This document shows positions 1 through 7,919 of a stretch of DNA of 13,986 bases, piece by piece. Source of the DNA: JABISG01 sp963581435 (GTDB lineage Bacteria > Planctomycetota > Planctomycetia > Planctomycetales > Planctomycetaceae); assembly GCA_963581435.1 (NCBI GenBank), contig CAUZOL010000169.1:1-13986 (forward strand), in the 5' to 3' direction. The stretch's first letter is position 1. The number at the start of each line of letters is the position of its first letter. The notes beneath the pieces are model-generated. The model worked only from the letters and a program-made list of their open reading frames with translations, did not search any database and was not told the DNA's origin. The translations under genes were made by a program, and so were the position numbers.

Positions 1-40
1 GGCCCAGAAGAAGTCGGTAATGCGCATTCAGAGATTCCAT
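1..40 (-). CDS. Transposase N-terminus, ISL3-like (5' fragment, runs off the left edge)
   Basis: The minus-strand ATG at 40-38 opens the frame MESLNAHYRLLLG before the window ends. A GAGGT ribosome-binding site (52-48) sits 7 nt upstream, which is good spacing. The peptide resembles the opening of ISL3-type transposases, which often start with a short '...YxxLLGL' segment, and its distance from the putative terminal repeat at 126 suits an IS transposase. Only 13 codons are visible, so no catalytic motif can be checked. It could be another gene divergent from the hydrolase at 147. Confidence 0.42.
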   Translation of the reverse strand, partial: MESLNAHYRLLLG

Positions 41-126
41 CGTCTCGACCTCGGAAATCCCCCATGATCCCGAGATCGATTCCACACGTCAAATCAAGCA
101 GCACCCACTAAAATGCGCGAAGAACC
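1..126 (-). mobile_element. End of an ISL3-like insertion sequence (partial)
   Basis: Read on the minus strand from position 126, the sequence begins GGTTCTTCGCGCATTTTAGT. From memory this resembles ISL3-family terminal repeats, which typically start GGxTCTTCG. About 85 nt further in, at 40, there is a ribosome-binding site and an ATG opening a transposase-like frame that runs off the left edge. ISL3 elements usually duplicate 8 bp of target; the flanking 8 bp here is ACTTTTTT (127-134), but the other copy would lie outside the window. The element ends only 20 bp before the start of the next gene. Without the rest of the element, the family call is an inference. Confidence 0.5.
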
Positions 127-146
127 ACTTTTTTCGACGCCCGATA

Positions 147-1328
147 ATGCACAGCTCGATCAAAAACTTGGCGCGGCTGACGGCCCTCTTCGTTGTTCTG
201 CTTGCGCAGACAGTTGGCGGTGTTGACGTAGTCGCACAAGATGCGGCAGGTCCGGTTCTCCTCGGGCCTCCACAAAGTCAGGTTGAAGAACTACCCGTGC
301 CGCCAAGCGACAGCGCGGGGTGTGCGACAGTGAACCGACCGTCGCCCGACTACTGGATCATCAGCAGTCGCCGTTGCCCGCAATCGGGAACTCCTCGATG
401 CAATGTGGCGCAGTTCGATTATTTTCGCGTCACTGCAGCCGGTCGGCCGAGTGCTTCCAACTTCGCCGAATACAAGCAGCAGCTCGATCCCAAAGTACCA
501 ATATGCATGGTGGTGCACGGCAGCTATTCATCGTGGCAAAGCCTTGTCGATGAAAGTGCCATCGCCAATAACTGGCTACGCAATACGGCGGGCAATCGGC
601 CGCTGCGCGTCGTTTTCTACACCTGGCCCAGCGAAGCCATAACGATGATCCTGCCGGCCATCGATGTCGCAATTTTTGGCCGCCGCGTTTCGTTCAACGG
701 CTTCTATCTTTCACAACTCATCCAGCAAACGCCCGATGGCAGCAAGATCAGATTTTTTGCGCACAGTCACGGCTCGCGCGTTGTCGCCTCGGCGTTGCAT
801 CTGCTCGATGGTGGGCAATTGCAGAATTATCAACTGCGGGTTCCAGGCCGCGGCAATCGACGTCTGCGTCCCATTTTTGTGGCCGCCGCCATCGACCACC
901 ACTGGTTGAATCCCGGGGAGCGCTTCGGCCGCGCGTTGAACCAGGTCGATAACGGACTGGTCTTCTACAACCAGAACGACTTGGCGTTGACGATCTATCC
1001 GCTGCGACGGTTGTTCTCACATCGGCCGTTGGGACTGGTCGGGTTCGACCGCAAAGATCGACAACTGCAGCACGGGCGGGTGAACAAATTGGCCGAGGTC
1101 GATGTCACGCCGCTGGTTGAAACCGGCCACTTCTGGGTGCATTACTTCAACCAGCCGCGAATTGCAGCGGCGATGAAGCCGTATCTGTTCTTCGATCAGA
1201 ACAGCGCGAAGAATCGCACGCAAACTGGCCGAAGACTTTCGGGCGGCAATACGAATCGCGCAGCGAACGGTCGCGTGATTTGGAATTCATCGTCGCGTGC
1301 CAAGCCGTATTCCATCGACGGCCGCTGA
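147..1328 (+). CDS. Secreted alpha/beta hydrolase, DUF900-like
   Basis: This 393-aa protein has a clear N-terminal signal sequence (Lys6 and Arg10, then a hydrophobic stretch to about residue 21, with plausible cleavage near AQ|D around residues 30-32), so it is probably exported. The hydrolase core shows an HG oxyanion-hole motif (VVHG, 122-125), a strand ending in FYTWPS (157-162), a nucleophile elbow AHSHGS with Ser207, a candidate acid Asp278 in 'NQNDLAL', and candidate His328 or His332 in 'GHFWVHYF'. The elbow is AxSxG rather than GxSxG. The 'NxxDxAL' pattern resembles DUF900 esterase-like proteins; the substrate is unknown. The tail from about 355 is Asn/Arg/Ser rich and probably disordered. 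No Shine-Dalgarno is visible, and an IS end lies 20 bp upstream, so native control may be lost. Confidence 0.72.
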   Translation: MHSSIKNLARLTALFVVLLAQTVGGVDVVAQDAAGPVLLGPPQSQVEELPVPPSDSAGCATVNRPSPDYWIISSRRCPQSGTPRCNVAQFDYFRVTAAGRPSASNFAEYKQQLDPKVPICMVVHGSYSSWQSLVDESAIANNWLRNTAGNRPLRVVFYTWPSEAITMILPAIDVAIFGRRVSFNGFYLSQLIQQTPDGSKIRFFAHSHGSRVVASALHLLDGGQLQNYQLRVPGRGNRRLRPIFVAAAIDHHWLNPGERFGRALNQVDNGLVFYNQNDLALTIYPLRRLFSHRPLGLVGFDRKDRQLQHGRVNKLAEVDVTPLVETGHFWVHYFNQPRIAAAMKPYLFFDQNSAKNRTQTGRRLSGGNTNRAANGRVIWNSSSRAKPYSIDGR

Positions 1329-1401
1329 AAACTGTCGATATCCGCTTCGCCTCATCGTACGCGAGGCATCCGCTCGAAACATACCGGTTCTCGCTTGCGC
1401 G

Positions 1402-1583
1402 TTTTGAAGTTGCGAACTTGTCTTGACGTGAGACAAAAATCCCAAGTATTTAAGCCTGAAGCGCAAGCGAAGGAGCTTGCTGGCATCGCCTTGGAATCAT
1501 CCTTCGCTTGCGCTTCAGGCTTCGATAAACTTCGGCTTTTAGTCCTTTCTCCAATCTGAATACTGAATTGCGCAACTTCAAAA
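1402..1583. repeat. Outer inverted repeat enclosing a palindromic element, in a gene-free spacer
   Basis: The spacer 1329-1749 has no convincing gene. TTTTGAAGTTGCG (1402-1414) is the exact reverse complement of CGCAACTTCAAAA (1571-1583), and a perfect 23-bp palindrome sits between them. Just outside each arm lie degenerate pieces of the same repeat vocabulary: TCGCTTGCGC at 1391-1400, and CTTGCGC followed by TCGTGCTGGT at 1585-1602. Another short dyad, TTGTCT-N7-AGACAA, lies at 1418-1436. The nesting suggests either repeat-into-repeat insertion or one composite element of about 180 bp. Confidence 0.6.
1452..1522. repeat. REP-like palindromic repeat, copy 1
   Basis: Arms 1452-1474 and 1500-1522 are perfect 23-bp reverse complements around a 25-nt loop. 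They contain the core GAAGCGCAAGCGA. The whole element recurs at 12838-12899 with nearly the same arms and a loop 11 nt shorter, so it is a dispersed element and not a local accident. A transcript would fold into a very stable hairpin between the hydrolase and polA. Reading through the right arm encodes SFACASG, the likely origin of spurious short proteins with that string. Confidence 0.8.
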
Positions 1584-1749
1584 ACTTGCGCCTCGTGCTG
1601 GTACATGTGGTCTCTTGGGCAGGAAAGCGGTAATGCTTCCAAGCCCCAACCTTCCTTGGTAGGCTTCAACGATTGCGATTCCCTTTTGGCGTTCGATGCG
1701 CGGTCGCAAGAAGTCCCCAACCAGAAGACGAATCAAACCCACCGCACCC

Positions 1750-4434
1750 ATGTCCAACACCCTCTACATTGTCGATACGTTTTCGCTGATCTTTCAGGTA
1801 TTTCATGCCGTCGCCGAAATGACGGGGCCGCAGGGACAGCCGACGAATGCCGTGTTTGGCTTCACCCGCGACCTGATGAACCTTCGTCGTAATCCGCGGC
1901 TGACGCATCTCATCTGCGCCCTCGATAGCAGCGGCCCCGGCGCGCGGAAGGATATTTACGCGGAATACAAAGCGAACCGGTCCGAGACTCCCGTCGATTT
2001 GCTCCCACAGATTCCGATGGTGATCGATGTCATCGAGGGTTTCAGCGTGCCGGCGATCTCACACGAAAAGTGGGAAGCCGACGATGTGATCGCCACGTTA
2101 ACCCGGCAGGCGGTCGAACAGGGATTCGACGTTTGCATCGTCACCAGCGACAAAGACATCCGCCAACTGCTCGGCCCGCACGTCACCATGTACAACATCC
2201 GCAAGGATACAATCTTCGACGAGGCCGCCCTCCGCGAAGCCTGGGGCATTCGGGCCGATCAGGTCGTCGATTTTCAATCGTTGACCGGCGACAGCGTCGA
2301 TAACGTTCCCGGCGTTCCGTTGGTCGGTCCGAAAAAAGCGAGCGCACTGCTAGAAAAGTTCGGCACGCTCGACGAAGTGCTGGCCCATGCCGATGAAGCC
2401 CCCGGTCCGAAGCTGCGAGAAAACCTGAAGACATTCGCCGATCAAGCGCGACTCAGCCGTGAACTCGTGCGGCTCAACGATCGGTTGCCGATTAAATTCG
2501 ATGCGGAACTGGCGAAGATCACCGACCCCAACCGCGACAGGCTGCTCGAACTGTTCATCGAACACGGCTTCCGCCGCTTCGCCGACGAGATGCGCGAGCC
2601 GGCCGCCGACAGCAAACCTGTCAAAGTGGAACGAACGTGGGAAACGGTCGACACGCCGGTAAGTTTCTCACGGTTTTTGGACGAGCTGAAGAAGAAACCC
2701 AAATTCTGTGTCGATTTGGAAACGACCGGCCTGAACGCGGTGCGGGCCGACATTGTTGGCTGGGCATTCAGTTGGAAAGCGGGCAGCGGATATTATCTCC
2801 CGGTTGATGCGCCGCCCGGTCAGCCGGCTCTCGATCCCAAAACCGTTCTCGATGCCGTCGGCCCGTTGCTCGAAGATCCCGACGTCGAAATCGTCAACCA
2901 GAACATCAAATACGACATGCTGGTACTGCGGCGAGCCGGCGTGAATCTCTGTGGAATCGGTGTCGATCCAATGGTCGGCGATTATCTGCTCGATGCCGGC
3001 GCGCGAAGTCACGGCCTGACCGCGCTCGCCGAGCGTTACCTCGCGTACAACATGATCCCCATCAGCGATTTGATCGGCAGCGGCAAGAAGCAGAAGAAGA
3101 TGTTCGAAGTCGACGTCACCGACGCGTCGGAGTATGCCTCGGAAGATGCCGACATCGCCTTTCAGTTGGCCGAGGTGATTGCCGCCGATTTAAAACGCGA
3201 AAATCTCTGGGACCTGTATTGGGATTTAGAGCGACCGCTGATCCCCGTGCTCGTCGAAATGGAGTACACCGGCATTCGCGTCGATGTGGACGAATTGCGG
3301 CGGCAAAGCGAGGAACTGACCGAGCGGCTGGATGAACTGGTCGTCGAGATTTACGGCATGGCGGGCCGGGAATTCAATATCGGCTCGCCAAAGCAGGTGG
3401 CCGAGGTGCTATTCAATGATTTGAAATTGCCAGTACTCAAGCGAACCAAAACCGGACCGAGTACGAGTCAGGATGTGTTGGAAAAATTGGCTGCCCTGCA
3501 TCCGCTGCCGGCGAAAATGACCGAACACCGCCACCTCTCGAAATTGAAGGGAACGTATCTCGACGCGCTGCCCGAACTGGTCAATCCCGAGACTGGACGG
3601 ATTCACGCGTCGTTCAATCAGGTTGTCGCAGCAACCGGACGGCTGAGCGCAAGTTCTCCCAACCTGCAGAACATCCCAATTCGCACCGAAGAAGGCCGCC
3701 GCGTTCGCAAGGCGTTTACGGCCGGTCACGAGGGTTGGAAGCTGGTCTGTGCCGACTATTCTCAGATTGAATTGCGAATGCTGGCCCACTTCAGCCACGA
3801 CGAGGCGATGTTGACGGCGTTCCGCGAAGGGGCCGACATTCACACGGCCGTAGCCGCCGAGATTTTCAACGTTGGGTTGGACGACGTCGATTCGCAGCAA
3901 CGGCGCGTCGCCAAGGCGGTCAACTTCGGCGTCATTTACGGCCAGAGTCCTTACGGCCTCTCCGAAACGCTGGGCATCGGCCAGGACGAGGCAGCGGAGT
4001 TTATCGACAATTACTTTCTCAAGTATGCGGGAGTTGATCGTTATCTGAAGGACGTACTCCGCGAGTGTGCTGCAAGCGGTTATGCGCGGACGATTCTGGG
4101 GCGGCGACGGAAGATTTCCGGAGTCCGTCCCGATGCCGGCATGCAGCGCAATCTGGCCGAACGAACGGCCATCAATACCGTGGTGCAAGGATCGGCAGCC
4201 GACTTGATCAAGCGGGCCATGATCAACCTGCACGAGCGACTCGTTCGCGAGCAGCACCCGGCCAACATGCTACTGCAAATTCACGACGAACTCATTTTCG
4301 AGTCACCCGCCGCCGACTTACCGTCGCTGATCGAAATGGTACGTACCGAAATGACGACAGCCCTGGAGTTAGACGTCCCGCTCGAAATCGATTTGTCGGT
4401 TGGCGAAAATTGGCTGGAGTCCGAAACGATTTGA
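1750..4434 (+). CDS. polA: DNA polymerase I, with 5'-nuclease and 3'-5' proofreading domains
   Basis: This is an 894-aa three-domain Pol I, which fills gaps and removes RNA primers in repair and lagging-strand synthesis. The 5'-nuclease domain (about 1-290) shows EADD (109-112), SDKD and the helix-hairpin-helix stretch GDSVDNVPGVPLVGPKKA. The proofreading domain has all its metal ligands: Asp322 and Glu324 (DLE), Asp389 (NIKYD), and Tyr462 with Asp466 (YASED), so it should be active. The polymerase domain shows motif A DYSQIE (Asp669), motif B from Arg718 through Lys722 to NFGVIYG (Phe726), and motif C HDE (845-847). I chose the ATG at 1750, where the conserved LYIVD begins. An in-frame ATG at 1696 adds 18 basic residues that look untypical. 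The N-terminal motif differs from the usual DGxxxxYR. Confidence 0.97.
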   Translation: MSNTLYIVDTFSLIFQVFHAVAEMTGPQGQPTNAVFGFTRDLMNLRRNPRLTHLICALDSSGPGARKDIYAEYKANRSETPVDLLPQIPMVIDVIEGFSVPAISHEKWEADDVIATLTRQAVEQGFDVCIVTSDKDIRQLLGPHVTMYNIRKDTIFDEAALREAWGIRADQVVDFQSLTGDSVDNVPGVPLVGPKKASALLEKFGTLDEVLAHADEAPGPKLRENLKTFADQARLSRELVRLNDRLPIKFDAELAKITDPNRDRLLELFIEHGFRRFADEMREPAADSKPVKVERTWETVDTPVSFSRFLDELKKKPKFCVDLETTGLNAVRADIVGWAFSWKAGSGYYLPVDAPPGQPALDPKTVLDAVGPLLEDPDVEIVNQNIKYDMLVLRRAGVNLCGIGVDPMVGDYLLDAGARSHGLTALAERYLAYNMIPISDLIGSGKKQKKMFEVDVTDASEYASEDADIAFQLAEVIAADLKRENLWDLYWDLERPLIPVLVEMEYTGIRVDVDELRRQSEELTERLDELVVEIYGMAGREFNIGSPKQVAEVLFNDLKLPVLKRTKTGPSTSQDVLEKLAALHPLPAKMTEHRHLSKLKGTYLDALPELVNPETGRIHASFNQVVAATGRLSASSPNLQNIPIRTEEGRRVRKAFTAGHEGWKLVCADYSQIELRMLAHFSHDEAMLTAFREGADIHTAVAAEIFNVGLDDVDSQQRRVAKAVNFGVIYGQSPYGLSETLGIGQDEAAEFIDNYFLKYAGVDRYLKDVLRECAASGYARTILGRRRKISGVRPDAGMQRNLAERTAINTVVQGSAADLIKRAMINLHERLVREQHPANMLLQIHDELIFESPAADLPSLIEMVRTEMTTALELDVPLEIDLSVGENWLESETI

Positions 4435-4443
4435 AGTTTATCG

Positions 4444-4475
4444 TTGACATTTCGGCTGTCGTTGTACAGTATTAA
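4444..4475 (+). promoter_or_regulatory. Possible sigma-70-type promoter for coaE
   Basis: A consensus -35 box TTGACA lies at 4444-4449, ten bases after the polA stop. Candidate -10 boxes are only partial: TACAGT at 4465-4470 (15-nt spacer) or TATTAA at 4470-4475 (20-nt spacer), so neither spacing is ideal. If real, it would transcribe coaE separately from polA. Confidence 0.28.
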
Positions 4476-4553
4476 CGGTAGGTCTCAAAGTACTCCACTC
4501 TCAATCTACCAGCTGCCTCTCCACAGTCTGCATCTTTCTACCAACTGCGTGCG

Positions 4554-5273
4554 ATGGGATCGCACATCGGCAAACCCCTCAGGCAATGGATTCTGCTTTC
4601 ATTCGTCAATCCTCACAGACACACCCCGTGCTTTGACGTGGCATTTCCCCATTTTCTGCCGGTAATCGGACTCGTCGGTGGAGTCGGTTCCGGAAAAAGT
4701 TCTATCGCAAACCACCTGAATTCCCGTAGATCAATCGTTGTTCTCGATGGCGACGCCGTAGGGCATCGCGTATTGGAAGAAGTGAGAATCAAGGATCAAA
4801 TTCGGCAGGTTTTTGGAGACTTGGTATTTGACGGCTGCGGTGAAATCGACCGATCGCGGCTGGGAAGTCGGGTGTTTGGCGAATCGCCGCAACAACAACA
4901 AGCCCGTAAAGAACTGGAGACGTTGGTCCATCCCCGCATTCGAGCAGTGCTGAGCGAACAGATCGATCAAGTGAGACAACTTGGAACGGACGAGGCGATT
5001 TTCCTCGACGCTGCCATATTGTTTGAAGCGGGATGGGACGATTTATGTGATTCGATTGTGTTTGTTGATACGCCACTCTCGACGCGCCGGCAGCGTGTCG
5101 CTGAGTCTCGCGGCTGGAGTGAGGAGACGCTGAGCAAACGGGAATCGAGCCAGTGGCCACTGGAACGCAAACGTCAACATGCCAATTGGACCATCGACAA
5201 TTCCAGTAGCCTCGACAATGCCACCCAACAATTGGAACAGATTCTAGACGCAATTCATAAGCAGGACAGCTAG
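4554..5273 (+). CDS. coaE: Dephospho-CoA kinase
   Basis: CoaE phosphorylates the 3'-hydroxyl of dephospho-CoA ribose with ATP, the last step of coenzyme A synthesis in the cytosol. Visible family marks are the P-loop GGVGSGKS (4677-4700), DGDAVGHRVL (usually DADxxxHxL), LVHPRI, the strand LDAAILFEAGW, and the lid and C-terminal pattern RESSQWPLERKRQHANWTIDN. The start is uncertain. The ATG at 4554 gives 239 aa with a 37-residue lead before IGLVGG. A GTG at 4638 gives 211 aa, nearer the family's usual length of about 200. Neither has a Shine-Dalgarno sequence. It lies 119 bp after polA; polA and coaE are also near neighbours in other bacteria such as Bacillus. Confidence 0.92.
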   Translation: MGSHIGKPLRQWILLSFVNPHRHTPCFDVAFPHFLPVIGLVGGVGSGKSSIANHLNSRRSIVVLDGDAVGHRVLEEVRIKDQIRQVFGDLVFDGCGEIDRSRLGSRVFGESPQQQQARKELETLVHPRIRAVLSEQIDQVRQLGTDEAIFLDAAILFEAGWDDLCDSIVFVDTPLSTRRQRVAESRGWSEETLSKRESSQWPLERKRQHANWTIDNSSSLDNATQQLEQILDAIHKQDS

Positions 5274-5408
5274 ATTCCGCTGGAGCCAGATTCGCATCAA
5301 ATTTCGGCCTCGGTCATCGGCAGTCACAATCTCACGCGATTCACCCAACCGACAGTTTTCAAATCTCAATTTCGATAGACGGCGATTTTGTCCGGGCCGA
5401 CCGAATCG

Positions 5409-5438
5409 TCCTGACCCTCTCTTGTCACCCCCTGACAA
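5409..5438 (+). promoter_or_regulatory. rho leader: C-rich, G-poor tract with a TTGTCA-N5-TGACAA dyad
   Basis: The 190-bp coaE-rho gap has no gene. Its last part, 5409-5436, is half C with only three G, the composition Rho prefers to load on. It contains TTGTCA (5422-5427) and TGACAA (5433-5438) around CCCCC. The dyad lies 25 nt before the rho ATG. Either an RNA autoregulatory site for Rho or a DNA operator would fit. The same dyad layout occurs at 11177-11193. Confidence 0.35.
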
Positions 5439-5463
5439 AATGCGACCCATAAGGTTTCCCATC

Positions 5464-6846
5464 ATGGCAAAATCGATGAAAGCCCGCCCTGACACCGACA
5501 ATGGCAGCGGAGCAGCCCCAGTGGGCGAGAAATCATCAAGTCCATTTCCGTCCGACGACCGCTACGAGGCCATCAAGCGGGGCGACATCCACATTGCTGA
5601 ACTGCAGAAATGCACGATGAAGGAATTGCTGGACCTCGCGCGGAAGGAAAAACTGTCTGAATATACGGGACTGAAAAAGCAGGACCTGATCTTCAAGATC
5701 CTCAAAGAACGCACCAAAATTAACGGGTTGATGTTCGGCGAAGGGACGCTGGAAATTCTGCCGGACGGATTCGGATTCCTTCGCAGCCCGGATTACCACT
5801 ACCTTCCCTGTCCCGACGACATTTACGTCAGTCCGAGTCAGATCCGCCGCTTCGGTTTGCGGACCGGTGCCACAGTTGCCGGCCAGATTCGCCCGCCCAA
5901 GGAAAACGAGCGTTACTTCGCGCTGTTGCGGGTTGAGGCAATTAACGGCGAAGACCCCAACCTGCTGACCGAAAAGGTCTTTTTCGACGACCTCACACCA
6001 TTGCATCCGGAGGAGCGTCTGAAACTCGCGGCCGAGCCGAAACAATACAGCACGCGAATTGTCGATCTCATCGCCCCGATTGGAATGGGACAACGCGGTT
6101 TGATCGTCTCCCCGCCACGTGCCGGTAAAACCATTCTGCTGCAGCAGCTGGCCAAGGCGACTCTCCGAAACCATCCCGATGGCTATGTGATAGTCCTGCT
6201 GATCGACGAACGGCCGGAAGAAGTGACCGACATGGAGCGGCAGGTTTCCGGACCCAATGCCGAAGTCATCAGCAGCACGTTCGACGAACCGGCCAGTCGG
6301 CACATTCAGGTTTCCGAAATGGTCATCGAGAAGGCCAAGCGGATGGTCGAGTACGGCCAAGACGTGATCATCTTCCTCGATTCCATCACCCGACTCGCAC
6401 GGGCATGGAACTCCGAATGCCCGCATTCCGGAAAGATCCTCACCGGCGGTGTCGATGCTAACGCCCTACAGAATCCCAAGCGGTTTTTCGGCGCAGCCCG
6501 TAATATTGAAGAGGGTGGCAGCCTGACCATTGTCGCGACTGCCCTGGTCGATACCGGCAGCAAAATGGACGAGGTGATCTTCGAAGAGTTCAAGGGAACC
6601 GGCAACACCGAATTGCACCTTGATCGCCGCATGGTCGAAAAACGTATTTGGCCCGCCATCGACGTCAACAAGTCGGGCACGCGCCGCGAAGAACTGCTGA
6701 TGGATGAAGAGGAACTTCGCCGCGTCTGGATTCTCCGCCGCGTATTGAACGACATGAACCCCGTCGAAGCGATGGAACTGTTGGTCAACCGGATGAAACG
6801 AACACAGACGAACGAAGAATTCCTGATGAGCATGAACCTGGGCTGA
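5464..6846 (+). CDS. rho: Transcription termination factor Rho
   Basis: This 460-aa protein is a hexameric RNA-dependent ATPase and translocase that ends transcription. In order, it has an N-terminal Rho_N helical domain (IAELQKCTMKELLDLARKEK), a cold-shock-like RNA-binding fold (EGTLEILPDGFGFLRSPDY), Walker A PPRAGKT (Lys222), the region DERPEEVTDMER, Walker B VIIFLDS (Asp306), the R-loop SGKILTGGVDANAL, and the C-terminal KGTGNTELHLDRR and SGTRREELL segments. I chose the ATG at 5464 because AAGG lies about 9 nt upstream and MAKSM begins a normal charged N-terminus; ATG 5440 and TTG 5422 are in frame but lack a site. The Q-loop reads RQVSGPNAEV, about three residues longer than E. coli RLVKGEV as I recall it, and lacks the lysine. 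Confidence 0.97.
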   Translation: MAKSMKARPDTDNGSGAAPVGEKSSSPFPSDDRYEAIKRGDIHIAELQKCTMKELLDLARKEKLSEYTGLKKQDLIFKILKERTKINGLMFGEGTLEILPDGFGFLRSPDYHYLPCPDDIYVSPSQIRRFGLRTGATVAGQIRPPKENERYFALLRVEAINGEDPNLLTEKVFFDDLTPLHPEERLKLAAEPKQYSTRIVDLIAPIGMGQRGLIVSPPRAGKTILLQQLAKATLRNHPDGYVIVLLIDERPEEVTDMERQVSGPNAEVISSTFDEPASRHIQVSEMVIEKAKRMVEYGQDVIIFLDSITRLARAWNSECPHSGKILTGGVDANALQNPKRFFGAARNIEEGGSLTIVATALVDTGSKMDEVIFEEFKGTGNTELHLDRRMVEKRIWPAIDVNKSGTRREELLMDEEELRRVWILRRVLNDMNPVEAMELLVNRMKRTQTNEEFLMSMNLG

Positions 6847-6922
6847 TTGGACGGCCGATTTTGATCTGTTGAATTCTCATCTGGTCACCTGAAAACACAC
6901 GACAAGTTTGCTGCAAAGTTCT

Positions 6923-7399
6923 ATGCCACAACACATCGAAGGCAACCTGCTCGCCGATAGCAACGACCGCTTTGCGATCGTTGTTGCTCGCTTCAACGAC
7001 CTGGTGACCGATCGCTTGCTCGACGGTGCCGTTGACACGCTCCGGCGGCACGGCGTTGGCGATGAGAAGATGGCGATTGCCCACGTACCCGGTTCATTCG
7101 AGATCCCAATCGTCGCCGATCGGTTCGCCAAAACCGGCAAGTACGCCGCCGTTATTTGCCTGGGTGCGGTCATTCAGGGAGAGACGACGCACCACGAATA
7201 TATCAATCATCAGGTGGCAGCCGGTATCATGCGGATTGGCCGGGAAACCGGTGTGCCGACGATTTTCGGCGTGCTGACATGCCAAACGACCGACCAGGCC
7301 TTGGCACGGGCAGGTGGCAAAGCGGGGAACAAAGGGGCCGAAGCCGCACTGGCCGCCATCGAAACCGTCAACGTGCTAAGGCAGATCGGCGAGAAGTAA
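6923..7399 (+). CDS. ribH: 6,7-dimethyl-8-ribityllumazine synthase
   Basis: RibH condenses 5-amino-6-ribitylamino-uracil with 3,4-dihydroxy-2-butanone 4-phosphate, the penultimate step of riboflavin synthesis. The 158-aa length is normal for the family, whose members form pentamers or 60-mer shells. Diagnostic segments are ARFNDLVTDRLLDGA near the start, VPGSFEIPIVA, GAVIQGETTHHEYI with the catalytic His region, PTIFGVLT, and AGNKGAEAALAAIE. I used the ATG at 6923; an in-frame TTG at 6908 would add five residues. It lies 76 nt after rho and 66 nt before nusB, on the same strand. The ribH-nusB pairing is common across bacteria. No FMN riboswitch is visible upstream. Confidence 0.95.
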   Translation: MPQHIEGNLLADSNDRFAIVVARFNDLVTDRLLDGAVDTLRRHGVGDEKMAIAHVPGSFEIPIVADRFAKTGKYAAVICLGAVIQGETTHHEYINHQVAAGIMRIGRETGVPTIFGVLTCQTTDQALARAGGKAGNKGAEAALAAIETVNVLRQIGEK

Positions 7400-7465
7400 T
7401 CGGCGGCCCACGTCCGATTCCAACCGCTATGTGGCTGCTATTTTTCCTGAGAGGCCGTTACCGTT

Positions 7466-7888
7466 ATGGCGCGTCGCAGTAAAGCCCGTGAAGTTGCATT
7501 GCAGATGCTTTTTCAGCGGGACATCAATCCAGACGTCGATATTCGCGACGTTCGCAGCATGATGGGCGAACGGTTGGGCGATAACGATCTGCTCGACTTT
7601 GGCTGGAGTCTGTTCGTCGGCGTGATGGAGTGTTCCGCTCAACTCGACGAAGCCATTCAGCAGGTCGCCGAGAACTGGACGCTCAAACGGATGGCCCCCA
7701 CCGACCGCAACGTGCTGCGTTTGGGCGCGTTTGAATTATTGCAGACCGACATGCCGCATCGCGTGGTGATCGACGAAGCAATCGAACTGGCCCGCAAGTT
7801 CGGCACCGCGCAATCGCCGCAATTCGTCAACGGCATTCTGGATCGACTGATCCCCGACGAGAAGCGGGAATTGCCGGGGGAGTCGTAG
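7466..7888 (+). CDS. nusB: Transcription antitermination factor NusB
   Basis: NusB binds boxA RNA together with NusE (ribosomal protein S10) and is part of the complex that suppresses Rho termination in rRNA operons. The 140-aa all-helical protein shows the family's start ARRSKAREVALQMLFQRD, the central signature WTLKRMAPTDRNVLRLGAFELL, and the C-terminal IDEAIELARKFGTAQSPQFVNGILD. A GAGAGG ribosome-binding site (7449-7454) lies 11 nt before the ATG and fixes the start. It closes the rho-ribH-nusB run, so two proteins of opposite effect on termination are neighbours. No clear terminator follows. Confidence 0.95.
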   Translation: MARRSKAREVALQMLFQRDINPDVDIRDVRSMMGERLGDNDLLDFGWSLFVGVMECSAQLDEAIQQVAENWTLKRMAPTDRNVLRLGAFELLQTDMPHRVVIDEAIELARKFGTAQSPQFVNGILDRLIPDEKRELPGES

Positions 7889-7919
7889 GTCGCCAGCCCC
7901 TCAGTCTTGGAGGAACGTC

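Noticed and set aside
1418..1436. TTGTCT-N7-AGACAA as a third copy of the GTCA/TGAC dyad
   Set aside because: Arm sequence and spacing both differ from the other two, and it lies inside the repeat block with no gene start nearby.
1352..1720. 122-aa minus-strand frame with the string SFACASG
   Set aside because: It is a translation of the palindromic repeat; the same string appears from the 12838 copy.
3409..4257. 282-aa minus-strand frame inside polA
   Set aside because: It is antisense to conserved polymerase motifs A, B and C and has no family resemblance.
5536..6426. 296-aa minus-strand frame inside rho
   Set aside because: It lies opposite the conserved Rho core; a compositional shadow.
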